The notes: generated by a model not told the origin, from the sequence alone. A stretch of DNA of 32,232 nucleotides from Haplomitrium mnioides (GCA_049999725.1 JBNGIS010018095.1:1-32232); one strand, 5' to 3'; numbered from the stretch's first letter, positions 10,081 through 19,749 are shown. Numbers and translations are program-made.

Positions 10081-10690
10081 GCAACTCAAAGATGTGACCT
10101 ATTCTTGTTATATTCTATAACCATATGACCCAAATGCATGCTGTATAGTTAATTTTGTTGCTTCTAATTTTGCTATTGGAGCAATTTTGTAGCAAGAGTT
10201 TGTGGATAGACTTCATCTAATTGCCTTTATGTCACGCTGATTAAATATAGAGAAGAGAAACTATACAAAGGATTGAGAGCGATTGGCAATGATTTATGCT
10301 ACCAAAGTGTGGAGACACTATCTTTTGGGAAGACTTGTGCTGATGTGCATAGATCACAAGCCATTTTTACAAGCAATCAATTTGGAAAGTCTAAAAGGTT
10401 GCCATCACTGATGAGAAGATCAATTGCAACTCTTTGATATCAAGCTAGAATATAAGCTTGAAAAGTTCCACACCATTCTTGATGCATTATTACAAAGGTC
10501 GGATCATCAAGTGAATACAATAGAGGTGGTTGAAATTAATTATACATTTGGATGAGACAACTAGTTGGAGTAATTGCCGAAAACTAAAAGAATATGTTTT
10601 TTAGTCTTGTTCACGCACGATTGGTCATAAAAAATAGTGAGCATCATTCTTTTTCCATTCAAGATGGTATTCTTTATTGAAGCCATCAAA
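10081..10690 (+). pseudogene. pol: E2 RNase H
   Basis: This is a very decayed RNase H: IVNFVASNFAIGAIL, ERLAMIYATKVWRHYLLG and IDHKPFLQAINLE, with a stop every 15-25 codons. The leading Asp of the VDFDAS motif seen in E1 reads Asn-Phe-Val. The spacer to integrase (LEYKLEKFHTILDAL) is conserved with E1. Confidence 0.8.
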
Positions 10691-11863
10691 TATATGTTAT
10701 ACAAGATGATATGATTCGAATGGCTTGTTTACAAGAAGCGCATGATATTCTCATCAAAGGGCATCTTGGAGTAGATAAAACTAGAGAGTTTCCTTAGCGA
10801 AATTGGTGGTGACCTAACTTGGGTTGAGATGTTCGTGGTTTTGCTTGTTCGTGTAAAAGTTGTCAACAAAACAAAGCTTCAAATCAAATACCAATGGGAC
10901 TTCTTTAGCCGCTACCAATTCCTACTACTTATTGCAAATATGTAAGTTTGGATCTTGTCACTTCACTTCCTACTACACCTCATGGGTTTACTGCCATTGT
11001 GGTGTTTGTGGACAAGTTCAGCCAGCAGATTCATTTAGCACCAATGGTGGATACAGTAGATGCTCTACAATTGGCAAAAATTTACTTTGATACTACCTTC
11101 GGCCATCATGGAATGCCTAAAGTGTTAATGTCTTATTAGATCCACATTTCACTAGAAAGTTTTGGTGAGCGTTGTCCAAATTTTTAAGAACCAAACTCTC
11201 TATATCTACTGCTTATAGTCCTCAAACAGATGAGCAAACAGAGTGTACTATTTGCACTATGGAGGATATGCTTTGCGAGTTCATCAATGCTCATCACATC
11301 AATTGGGATAGTTTCTCACTAGTTGTGAAGTTTGCCTACAACAATTCCAAACAAGCAAGTACTAAGGTTTCTCTTTTAAATTTTTATAAAAAAAATTTTA
11401 AATTCGGATCAACATTCTCTTGTTTCCGATGGTTTTCTTTCTCCTTCTTCTTCCAATGTTCCAAGCATTTCTAACTTTTTTTCTAATTTATTTTCATCTT
11501 TGCAAGATGCTTGCAACCATCTTACTTTTGCTCAACATTGGAAAAAAATATGCTGATAGCCATTGTCGTGATTCTTCTTATGCTTTAGGTGACCAAGCTA
11601 TATTATCTACTCTTGATCTCCTATTATCTTTAGATACTTAAGTTTGTAAGTTTTCTTTTGCTTGGATTGGTACTTTCTCTATTTCTCACGTTGTTTCTAC
11701 GCTACTTATAAACTTAATCTTCCTCTTCATATAAAGATTCATCATGTGTTCTATGTCTCTAAACTTAAGCCTTCTGTTCCTAGTCCATCTTCTTTTCCAA
11801 ATCATGTTCAACTTCCTTCTCCGGCTATTGTTCTTGATAATCATGAAGAATTCAAAGTAGAAA
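10691..11863 (+). pseudogene. pol: E2 integrase up to the T1 insertion
   Basis: The zinc domain is complete in its metal ligands (EAHDILIKGHLG, then CKSCQQNK). The core gives SLDLVTSLPTTPHGFTAIVV and FGHHGMPKVLMS. Just after that a small deletion removes the SDRD motif that should carry the second catalytic Asp. The third acidic residue is kept (DEQTECTICTMEDML). The C-terminal part (GDQAILST, HHVFYVSKLKPSVPSP) leads into the chromodomain approach (VLDNHEEF), where T1 cuts the gene at 11863. Confidence 0.85.
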
Positions 11864-11880
11864 CAGTCGCTACTTTGAAC
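11864..11880 (+). repeat. T1 terminal inverted repeat, left
   Basis: CAGTCGCTACTTTGAAC. The inner 11 bases, CTACTTTGAAC, match the inverted right end exactly. Confidence 0.78.
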
Positions 11881-12737
11881 TAGAAATAGGCTATTCAAAA
11901 TAGAAACCTTTTTTTTTTTGAAAAAATTGTGAAATTTGAGCTCAAGAACATAAAAAGTACATGAGTTTTTGAGGTTTGTTTTTGGCCATTTCAACAAGTA
12001 TGATAGAGCAAGAGTCAATTTAGTTATGAAAAATCAAACAATATTATTAGTTTTTATGAAAATATTAGAAAACTTGAATTTGATGAAAAGTATAAAAATT
12101 TTAGTAAGTTTTCATCAAAAAATTGCATTTATCATTGATTACAATTCGAAGCCCAAAAATTGAAATACTCGTTACAAAAAAACTATTTTGAAATATGTTT
12201 GATTACAAAAACTCCGGGCGCGCATAGGTATGGTGCTCTTTGAAACATTTTTTTTCTTAAACAACTACAAAACATAAAGAAAAAGCTCAAGTGAGCTAGA
12301 AGTCAAGGGAATGACTTTGCAATTGTAGATACAAAAACAAAGAAAATGAAACATTGTATGAATTTAGAAGCTCTATTTTAAAATTCAAGCAAGAAAAAAG
12401 CTTTCACTTATAGTTGAAAATTGATGCAGACAAAAGTTAAAGTGGGCTTTAAGAAAAGGTTTCAGCATTTAAAAATATTTTGTAATTCAATGAAGCATAT
12501 ATATAAACGTATCATAGTTTAGAATAAAAAGCTAGTAGCTAAGGAGATTGAATTAAGAGTGTAAATAAGAAACATCTCCAAGTTTTAGACTTGATTCAAC
12601 CAAACAAAGGTATCAAGATCTACAAATGAGTCTCTGAATTGTATACAAACTAAGTTGTGGCCGACAATCTTTGTATGTAGAAGCTTGAGGGTTGTATACG
12701 AGAAGTAGAGCTTATGGAAGGCTTAGACTACCACCCT

Positions 12738-12893
12738 AAAGTCTATGAGCGTATACAAATCCAAGCTCAACATCTGAACACTCCACCACAAAGTTTATGC
12801 ACGCATAAGAATCAGAATTCACCATCTGAACACTCCACAACAAAGACTCACAAGAACCTAGGTTTTAGATTCCACAGAAGAGTTTTTGTAGGT
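12738..12893 (+). repeat. 52-bp tandem repeat in T1, two good units and one decayed
   Basis: Units start AAAG at 12738, 12790 and 12842, an exact 52-bp spacing. The first two share CATCTGAACACTCCAC and each carries a TATGNRCGYATA-type motif after AAAGT. The third keeps only the start. Confidence 0.75.
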
Positions 12894-12920
12894 ACAACAT
12901 TTCGACTTGCGAATCAAGGT

Positions 12921-12934
12921 CTATGCGAGCATAG
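12921..12934. promoter_or_regulatory. Palindromic subterminal motif CTATGC-GA-GCATAG
   Basis: CTATGCGAGCATAG is a 6-bp inverted repeat with a 2-bp centre. Variants recur at 12796-12808, 16474-16486, 17729-17742 and 17832-17845, on both sides of the gene. Subterminal repeats of DNA transposons commonly bind the transposase; that role here is inference. Confidence 0.4.
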
Positions 12935-13435
12935 GGTTCACACTTCTACAACTGAAGATACATACAGTAAATGTTCTATTTTTTAACAAACTCTACGCAT
13001 GCAAAAGATTTCGATTTCTAATTCTGAATCTAAAAGAAAAATGAGAACAAAACTCTACATTTGAGCCAAAGCATGCCAAAGGTTTTAAGTTATGCATCAA
13101 ATTCTTTACAAGCAAAACATAAGTAGTCAATTTGGGTAGATGCTTTAGTAATACAATAACCTTAAAGTCTTGTAGAAAACACTAAAGTTGAAAACAACAT
13201 AGTTACATTTTGGAGAAAAATATATTTTACAAAGCAAATCAAAATATTAACTAAAGATTATAGTTTTATTTATAGAGAATAACATTTAACTTGGAACGAT
13301 TTAGAGTAAAAAGTTTAAGGTAGTAGGAAAATTCAACAAGTTGCTTCAAAAATTCTCTTGTACTTTATAAAATAATAATCTTAAATTACAATATACTTGA
13401 AAACACATAATATATAATAAAATTGTTAAATTACT

Positions 13436-16140
13436 TTAGTCACTCGTCTCGACTTCTTCGGGTTTAGATTTGGAAGATTCATCAAGATTTACTTGATCTA
13501 TCTCAGTGTTAATGATAGTGATTGAATCTCTTTGAAACAATTCAAGATTGAGAGCTTTCTGTCTTTCATACTCAAATAGATTTGCTTTAATGGTTGCTAC
13601 AGTGGTTTTCTTCAATTGGTTTTTTTGGATAAGAAGATAATCAAAAGACAGAATCATAATTTGTGTCACATCAAGTATATCAATATATAGCTTGGATTTG
13701 TAATTCCCTTTTGTTGTTGTTATTTTTTCTAGGAAGTATTGTCCAAAAAATGCATCCTCAATCTAACAAGTAAACCATTGAACTCGTACTTTATTGGGTT
13801 TGGAGAATCTTCCTCATCAAATGACAAAACTTTGAGAACTTTGGCAACCCAAAACGGTCTACACTTTGCATCCAGAAGTGCAACAACACAAATAAACATT
13901 CTAGCTTTCATCTCATATAGATTGTCAAATTTATGCCCGTATCGAGTGTTGTGCAAAAGAGTCCCTTCTTGTGGCCTAGTTGTTTCATCATAGATTGCTT
14001 GATTTGTAGAAAGCATTTGTTGTACTAGAGTATCTTCTTTTGTCTGTTGAGCATCAAGCTGAGAACCTATGCAAACATTTTGAGAATTATTACAAGTGTT
14101 TGACGGTTGTGAAGGTGGAAAGGTAAATTCTGCTTTGAGTTCTCATTTTTTTTTTCAAGAATGTAGGTCACAATCTCTTGTTGGGCAAGAAAAAAGTCAA
14201 TCCACCATTGAATCTCAGAATTTATAAAGAACTTGTAGCGAATTGCGCTTATGTTGTCTCTTATTGAAAATACCACTTTCTCGACATCAACTTCTCTTTC
14301 TTCCATTTGAAATCATTTGATTTCAAAATATGCCTTGAGAGGAATCAACATTGAACTCAAAATTTATCTGTCCTCTTCAGGTAGGCACTTGAGTTGACAA
14401 ATACCATCCATAGGTAACCAAAATTCATCTAATAAAAAAAGTTTGCTCCAAATCTTTGTATTGGAATCATTTAACTGGAACTTGAATTGTTGATTAAATG
14501 TAATATCATGTATCCTTTGAACCAGAGAGGGACGTTGCTGCAGAAACATTTTGAAATCCTAAGTTTCCAACAAAAGAGTTACTTGAGGTTTAGGATTATA
14601 GAATAATTGAAGTGTCTCGTTAAGACTCATCAACGTGAAAGCTTTGGCACGTTTCAAATGTTTCAAGAATCGACTAAACATTTGATCGATTTGATCATGA
14701 GTATGGCCAACCATGAGAAATCCCACCTTGATTTTTTGAAAAACATTCTTGGCAATAAGGAGACTAAGATATCCAAATAAGATAGAATTCTTATTCTCTT
14801 GTGTCGTGTTGTCCAATTGAAGATACAAAGTTGGAGGCAATGACTCTTCAAAGTCACATAATATTTTGTTGAGCACAGTAGATGCCAAATTAGAATCGCT
14901 TCTCAAGTTTCCGTACTTTAAGAAGACCCTCGAAGAAAGAGCCTAATTGAATATTAAGGCACCAACAACATGCACACCTACCAAACAATCTTTATCAATG
15001 TTTTTTGGTGGCAAAAGCCAATGTGGAATAGCAGTTTTCTTCTTATCCATTCCATCAATGACAATTCCCAAGTACTTTTGATCATATGTATAACATTTTC
15101 TTTGATGGTTTGCAAGTTTTGCTCTTTCTTTCATTTGTTGGTGATGATGAAGAAACAGTTGGCGATTATATTTGATTACATCATCATGACAAAGCACAAA
15201 GGACATAAAAGTAGTTCAATAAAACATATGTCGATACTTGTAGCTTGAAAATACAAATACATTTTGTAAGATTATCGGGCAAGTTATAAACTTAGTGAGT
15301 AGGCATTCTCTCGTAGTGTCATTGAAAAAAACTATCCATCCACTCACGCACAAAAACTCCTTCAGCAGATAGTTCTCGTTTTCTAAAAATGCCTCTAAGA
15401 TGTGCACTTTTGAGATCTTGATTCTTTTGAATTCTATCATTCCCTACTGATAATATTAATTTGAAGGCTCTTCTACAGACAAAGGAACCACCAGGCAGAG
15501 TAAACTGGTTATCAACATTAGAGTGTTTTCTTGGTGTTCTCTACTGTAGTATGATGTCTTGATTCTTACTTCTTTTTTGAAATTACGTTTTTCTTTTAGT
15601 TTTCAAAAAGTATGTCTTGCATAACGATAAGCAACCATTTTGACAACATGAAATTCTCTTCAATTTAGAAACTGACATTGGTTCTAGTTTTTTCTTCACA
15701 AAGCTCTCGTCATGATGGATTTTCTGCAAAGAATTTTCATGTTAGGTGTTTACCCATTTGGGTTTTGGCCCAAACAAAGAATTCTTATGTTGTGCTGGTC
15801 GACTTGGTCCGTTGGCCAATTCAGCTATGGGAAATAATTCATCCTGAAGATCTTGATCATCATTGTAAACACTCTTTGTTCTGTTGCAAAATTTTTTTGA
15901 GAGATAAGGTTCTCCTTGAGGATTGGTAGAACTGCACCATTCCGAAACAGAATCTTGATCAATGTCTCGATTATTAAAGAAATTTTTTTTGTAGCAAAAT
16001 TGGTGCCTTTGGCAATAGCTCCAAAGAAATGTTGATTGATTGAGACTCTTTGCTAGAATCGTTTCCCAAATTGTCGTCTGAAGACTCCTCCAAAAGAATT
16101 CAGTTCTTTTTAGATTTCCCAATCTCCTTGTGAGGTGCAT
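13436..16140 (-). pseudogene. T1 transposase candidate (DUF7869-like), broken
   Basis: Reading from the right, the conserved pieces occur in an order I associate with the DUF7869 group of eukaryotic proteins. They are VCRRAFKLILSVGNDRI (about 15440-15490) and FVREWMDSFF (about 15325-15355). Next comes YLGIVIDGMDKKKTAIPHW (about 15020-15070, Asp codon 15054-15056). Then LYLQLDNTTQENKNS (about 14785-14825, Asp codon 14811-14813) and VGHTHDQIDQMFSRF (about 14665-14710). A later segment has PFWVAKVLKVLSFDEED (13820-13850), and an acidic tail ends at 13436. The spaced Asp, Asp and His/Asp motifs in a fold with IDGMD and QLDN look like an RNase H-type nuclease, so I read it as the transposase. It is broken by several stops and frameshifts. 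Family assignment is from memory of motifs. Confidence 0.65.
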
Positions 16141-16149
16141 TTTGAAACA

Positions 16150-16735
16150 AAATCAGTCATTGTTTGAGTGATGCTATCAGGGACAAGGATTCATCTCCAA
16201 AATGAAACCATCCATAGATTGAGGTCCTTCTCAAATGAGGACAAAGAAAGGTCTACAACCGTATGGAATTTCTGTGTTGAACCTTTTGCCATTGATTTGT
16301 TGCAATACTCAGAAGAAAGATTCAACTTTGACCATTGAAGGGCAACAAGATCTTGTGCTTGAGGAAGTTTGTTTCTTTAATTCTCTACGAGCACTAGGTT
16401 TCCTCTTTGATCCTTTGCGTGCAAGTTGTTCACTCATTAATCCTATGCTCATATTGGATTCACTCCTTGATCATATGTGTGCATAGGGTCCAATCTCTGA
16501 TCCTATAGATGCATGGAGTTCACCTTCTTGATCTTCTCAAGTGGAACTATCTGATTCAACAAAAGCGATCTTTTTCCCTAATATACTCACCATCACACTT
16601 GATGTTTTTGGTACTCCATCGCTTACCTCCAAAGAATTGCGCTTTGAACAAATCTCAACCTGCTTGTCAGAAGTAACATTTTTTGTGAAGATGAATCTTA
16701 GAATTCTAACCACTTCTTGCCTTTAAAAACTCCAA
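16150..16735 (-). pseudogene. Possible upstream coding part of the T1 gene, with decapeptide repeats
   Basis: The minus-strand frame from about 16680 downwards is mostly open: KNVTSDKQVEICSKRNSLEV, VPKTSSVMVSILGKKIAFVE, then, after a stop, a run of 10-residue units encoded by the 30-bp array. This ends in a basic stretch (RKGSKRKPSARRELKKQ) that looks like a nuclear-localisation signal. Two or three stops interrupt it. It directly precedes the 15742-16140 segment (KMHLTRRLGNLKRTEFFWRS). Whether it is one exon of the same gene cannot be decided without transcripts. Confidence 0.4.
16377..16533 (+). repeat. 30-bp tandem repeat in T1, five units
   Basis: Units start at 16377, 16407, 16437, 16467 and 16497, each of the form TTGATCCTATGYRTGCATAG plus TTCACTC or similar. 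The period of 30 is a whole number of codons, and the minus-strand frame is nearly open through it. The unit shares its GCATAG and TATG core with the 52-bp repeat at the other side of the gene. Confidence 0.78.
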
Positions 16736-17019
16736 CCATTGAAAATACTCACTAAAAATTAACTATTTGAATAAACTATTTTAACAAATATCACGAACTT
16801 GTTGTAGCCCACCTAAAATATATGTTTTTTAAGAAATTTCTGCAAAACAACAAAATTGAGAACTTTTTGTGAAGAAAATGAAAAAAACAAATTGGAAAGG
16901 TGAAAACAAGAAATGCTTCATATACTAACTTTTTTTTGGCACCATATAAACCTACGTGTCTAGAGCTCCGCAAATCATTTTTTGGCAAGAAAATGCATGT
17001 TTTGAAATTTAGGTATAAA

Positions 17020-17175
17020 ATAATCGTGAGTGGAAAGTTTCTTTCCATTGTTGCAAGTTCACTTTCAAGTTTTTCTTTTCTTGTCGTTGCTATTTTTGCA
17101 TCCACTTGTTTTTTCGCCCTTTCTAGCCTTTCGAGTTTTGTGAACTCTTGTTCATTAGATTTTTCACCTCTAAAT
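17020..17175 (-). pseudogene. Possible 5' coiled-coil exon of the T1 gene
   Basis: The minus strand has ATTTTCCAG, a good splice-acceptor shape, followed by an open frame KVKTGRFRGEKSNEQEF, TKLERLERAKKQVDAKIATT and RKEKLESELATMERNFPL. This is a strongly charged, helical, coiled-coil-like sequence with Leu at heptad spacing. No clear donor site is seen after it. The composition is more protein-like than that of its surroundings. The link to the gene at 13436-16140 is inference. Confidence 0.35.
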
Positions 17176-17329
17176 CTACCTGTCTTTACTTTCTGGAAAA
17201 TGGTATCTCAAGGAAATGATTCTAGACCTGCTCAACCAAAGCCATACAAGTATTTGAATGTTATCATAGCTCTTGAGCCTGAAAAACTAGACTCTAATTA
17301 GCTAGTTAACTATGGATCTTTGAAAGACC

Positions 17330-17446
17330 ATGATCTTTGGGACTAGAAAGTCTCAACAAGACTCTCTAGCGGCTACAGATGCTCAGCTAGTAGGTTTAGA
17401 TGAGACAATTCCTCTTGAAGAAGATAGAGCTCTAGCATTCGGTTGA
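17330..17446 (+). other. Short plus-strand ORF in T1 (39 codons)
   Basis: ATG 17330 opens a frame (MIFGTRKSQQDSLAATDAQL, VGLDETIPLEEDRALAFG) ending TGA at 17444-17446. Upstream, another plus frame gives MVSQGNDSRPAQPKPYKYLN and IIALEPEKLDSN, ending at 17301. Both look protein-like and may be remnants of a second, divergently read T1 gene. I do not recognise them. Confidence 0.25.
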
Positions 17447-18279
17447 TGAAATTGTTTTACATAATAAAATATTTTTTTACAAAGTTTTATTTGTTGAATT
17501 TTCAATCTTATTGCCCTTCCAATTTATTTTTAGTTTGTTCATCACGCTTCAATTTGGTGCGCAAAATGGTTTTTGAACTAAGCGATTTGGTTTTTATAAA
17601 AATTAACGAAGAAGTCTATGTTGGCATAGAAGTTCACTTTCCTTTTTCATTTTCTATTCCTTCTTAAATGACCTTCTGCATTTCCTACTTCCAATTACTT
17701 AGTAGTTTTGGATCGCTCTAGTAGTCCATGTGGGCATGGGCTTCCGTTTTTCAAGCTTGAATTAGATGTAGTTGTCTCTACACACAAGTATCTTTCAAAC
17801 AAAGCCTGCCTATACTTGTACCTTAGTTGTCAATGTGCGCATAGGCTTCAACAATCTTTTGACAATTTTGCTTCAACAATCCTCTTATACCAACACTTTA
17901 GGGTTCTACTTCAAAATTTTTTGTATAAAATTTGAATGTTTTTATCAAATTTCTAAATTATTTATATTATTGTTAGTTTTGAAAATATTTAACAACAAAT
18001 GTCGTATAAAATTTTCTATATATTTTGTTTGTTGATGCTCATGCCTTTAAAAGATAAAGTTATAAAAGAAATTTTATTAAAATACTTATAGGACAATTTT
18101 TTTGAATATAATGTGAACTCAAAGTGAGCTATTTTGGTATGTATAATTACAATGTTTTTACAAACGAATATTGCTAGCGTGAAAATCATGATTTTGGATG
18201 CTAAAATTACAAAATTGGTTTTTGAGAGCGAAAAATGAAACAGGAACCTGTAGTAGTTCCAGGTTCAAAGTAGTGGTTG
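17447..18279. other. T1 right subterminal region, non-coding
   Basis: AT-rich with no convincing gene. It holds two more motif copies (CATGTGGGCATGGG at 17729-17742, AATGTGCGCATAGG at 17832-17845) and a small hairpin just inside the terminus: GGAAC at 18243-18247 pairs with GTTCC at 18256-18260. Confidence 0.5.
18263..18279 (+). repeat. T1 terminal inverted repeat, right
   Basis: GTTCAAAGTAGTGGTTG is the inverse of the left end with four mismatches, and two mismatches from the T2 end at 252-268. Confidence 0.78.
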
Positions 18280-18286
18280 TTTAAAC

Positions 18287-18466
18287 CGTATTTTGACCAA
18301 AAGAGTTTTCAAAGGAGGGCAACATCCACAAGTTCATTGCAAGGTTTTGTTAAAAGGCTATTCTCTTCATAATGCTACTTGGGAGCCTTATTCAAACCTT
18401 GAGAATGCTCAAGAGGCTATTCAAATATTTGAAAGTTGTGGTAATAATGAGGACGTCATTGATTAA
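18287..18466 (+). pseudogene. pol: E2 chromodomain, second half and end of pol
   Basis: Sixty codons without a break: RILTKRVFKGGQHPQVHCKV, LLKGYSLHNATWEPYSNLEN, AQEAIQIFESCGNNEDVID and a stop at 18464-18466. It aligns residue by residue with the E1 chromodomain and continues the gene cut at 11863. The aromatic TWEP motif typical of chromodomains is intact, unlike in E1. The piece is only a gene fragment, as the rest of pol lies 6.4 kb upstream. Confidence 0.9.
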
Positions 18467-18478
18467 AAGGTGGGATTA
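18467..18478 (+). promoter_or_regulatory. E2 polypurine tract
   Basis: AAGGTGGGATTA follows the pol stop and directly precedes the LTR start TGGAATAG. This is the usual place for plus-strand priming in reverse transcription. The corresponding E1 segment is eroded (AGAAGATATGGAT). Confidence 0.6.
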
Positions 18479-18849
18479 TGGAATAGTACAAGGATGAGGT
18501 TTTGTTATTTATAGGAAAGTGAAGAGTGAAGTAAGTACTGGAGGGTCGTTTTTAGGTTGAGATAAGATTACTGCCTTTGAAGTTACTTTTAGAATTTTAG
18601 GGTTGAAATTGGAAGTGACTTGTAAGTGAAGAAAGAGGGATGACACCTTCTTCTCTTGTATAAATAGAAGGGCTTCATAGCGCCACTCCTCATTCTAGAG
18701 TTCTTCTCAATTTGGTTTGGCTCTTTGGTTGCTTGGCTTTGGCTTGCACTTTGGCTTTTCTTTGCTTGATGGCCTTGAGTTGTGTAACTCTATTAGAACT
18801 ATCTTGAAGTTTTTACTCATTTGGAAGTTGGCATTTGAGATCTTTTATA
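18479..18849 (+). repeat. E2 3' LTR (371 bp)
   Basis: It matches 7246-7657, starts TGGAATAG and ends TTTTATA. TATAAATA at 18659-18666 is intact here although mutated in the 5' copy. Confidence 0.87.
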
Positions 18850-19749
18850 ACAGCCCAATCTCACGTCAAAGCTACCATCACAAGCTCTTGAAGAAAGTTA
18901 AGAACTAAGTATGAGTTGGAGGACTCTTTTGATAGTTCAATCAACAATGAGGAGTTAGACGAGAGCTCCGCATCCACCTCTGAGAGTGAGAATGACTTGG
19001 ATGGCAGCAACCTCAGTGTTAATAGGTCTTAACAAAGGAAGAAGAAGAAGGAGCCAAAGAGGAAGAGGGTTCCTAAGGAAAGGAAAGATTGCTTGTCTTT
19101 TTTTCTCCGAGGAGGTAAAAAGAAGAGGTTGAAGGGAGGTCCTGATTGTGAACAAGAACCAAAGCTAAGCGGAAGGAGGAGAAATGAAAACTTAGCACAT
19201 TTAATTGAAAAGATGAGGCAATGTACATACTCCTTGCAGGAATCAAACCAAAGAGCAAGTTGGAACCAACCATAAGAGGAGGAGTGTGGTGCATCAACTA
19301 CAACTAGCATGGACACTCTATTGAGAAGTGCAGTGTTGAAGTCAGTGCCATCAATTATGTAAGAGAGGAGCCCCCAAAGTATTTGCAAGAGGAGGAAGTT
19401 GCACTACCAAGTTGGGAGACCTCAACACCTGATGATTGTTGCAAGGGGATGGCCAGATCAGAATCCAAGTTCAAAACAAAGGACAAACAAAAGAATGGGA
19501 AAAAAACCGAGAAGGTTGCCGTGTTGCCATCTCTAAGTGATTTAGACTACGAGAGGGATAATCTCGCATGCTTTTATCCTAGCAGCAAGAAGAGGTGAGA
19601 AAATTGCGGGAGGCCCTCGAGGCAACCAAGGAAGAGGGGGTGGCTGAAGAGACACTAAAGGAGGTCCAATGGCAGCAAATTCTACACAATCAAGAGAAGC
19701 TCGAAGGGCTCGAAGCATCCATGGTAGAGGACGTATTAAATTTTGAATA
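18850..19749 (+). pseudogene. gag: E0 gag, C-terminal piece with degenerate zinc knuckle
   Basis: After E2 the gag frame continues with an acidic segment (NNEELDESSASTSESENDLD) and a very basic one (KKKKEPKRKRVPKERKD). Another frame holds CINYN-stop-HGHSIEKC at about 19291-19332. It has the C-x3-x5-H-x4-C spacing of a CCHC knuckle, but the second Cys is Tyr (TAC). It then runs on as EVSAINYVREEPPKYLQEEE. From 19580 to 19749 a third frame is a coiled coil (VRKLREALEATKEEGVAEET). No protease or RT follows before repeat R, so E0 seems to carry gag only. Confidence 0.62.

Larger units (their letters stand above)
11881..13435. other. T1 left subterminal region, non-coding
   Basis: No gene is visible. 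The stretch is AT-rich and contains three units of a 52-bp tandem repeat and several copies of a motif close to CTATGCGNGCATAG (12217-12230, 12744-12755, 12796-12808, 12921-12934). The minus-strand gene ends at its right edge. Confidence 0.55.
11864..18279 (-). mobile_element. T1: 6.4-kb DNA transposon with a DUF7869-like protein gene
   Basis: The left end, CAGTCGCTACTTTGAAC (11864-11880), is the inverted copy of the right end, GTTCAAAGTAGTGGTTG (18263-18279), with four mismatches in 17 bp. The sequence interrupts a continuous chromodomain that E1 shows uninterrupted, so the borders are supported by an empty-site comparison. In the codon register of E1 the two flanks overlap by exactly 8 positions if the ends are placed as given. 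This is compatible with an 8-bp target duplication, although the bases there (AGTAGAAA against TTTAAACC) have diverged. Inside are a minus-strand broken gene (13436 to about 16140 or further) and two repeat arrays. A related end occurs at 1-268. Confidence 0.78.
7246..18849 (+). mobile_element. E2: degenerate chromovirus, split by transposon T1
   Basis: This element has the same family and layout as E1 and the same orientation, 409 bp further on in E0. Without the T1 insert it would be 5188 bp. It keeps features that E1 has lost: an exact primer-binding site, a CCHC zinc knuckle, the first His of the integrase zinc domain, and an unbroken second half of the chromodomain. The flanks are ACAAT on the left (7241-7245) and ACAGC on the right (18850-18854), a 5-bp duplication with two transitions. 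T1 occupies 11864-18279. Confidence 0.9.

Noticed and set aside
9047-10084. Minus-strand open frames within E2
   Set aside because: They are shadows of the plus-strand pol, which has clear motifs in the right order.
16377-16533. CRISPR-like array
   Set aside because: Units follow each other without spacers and the sequence is eukaryotic; it is a plain tandem repeat.
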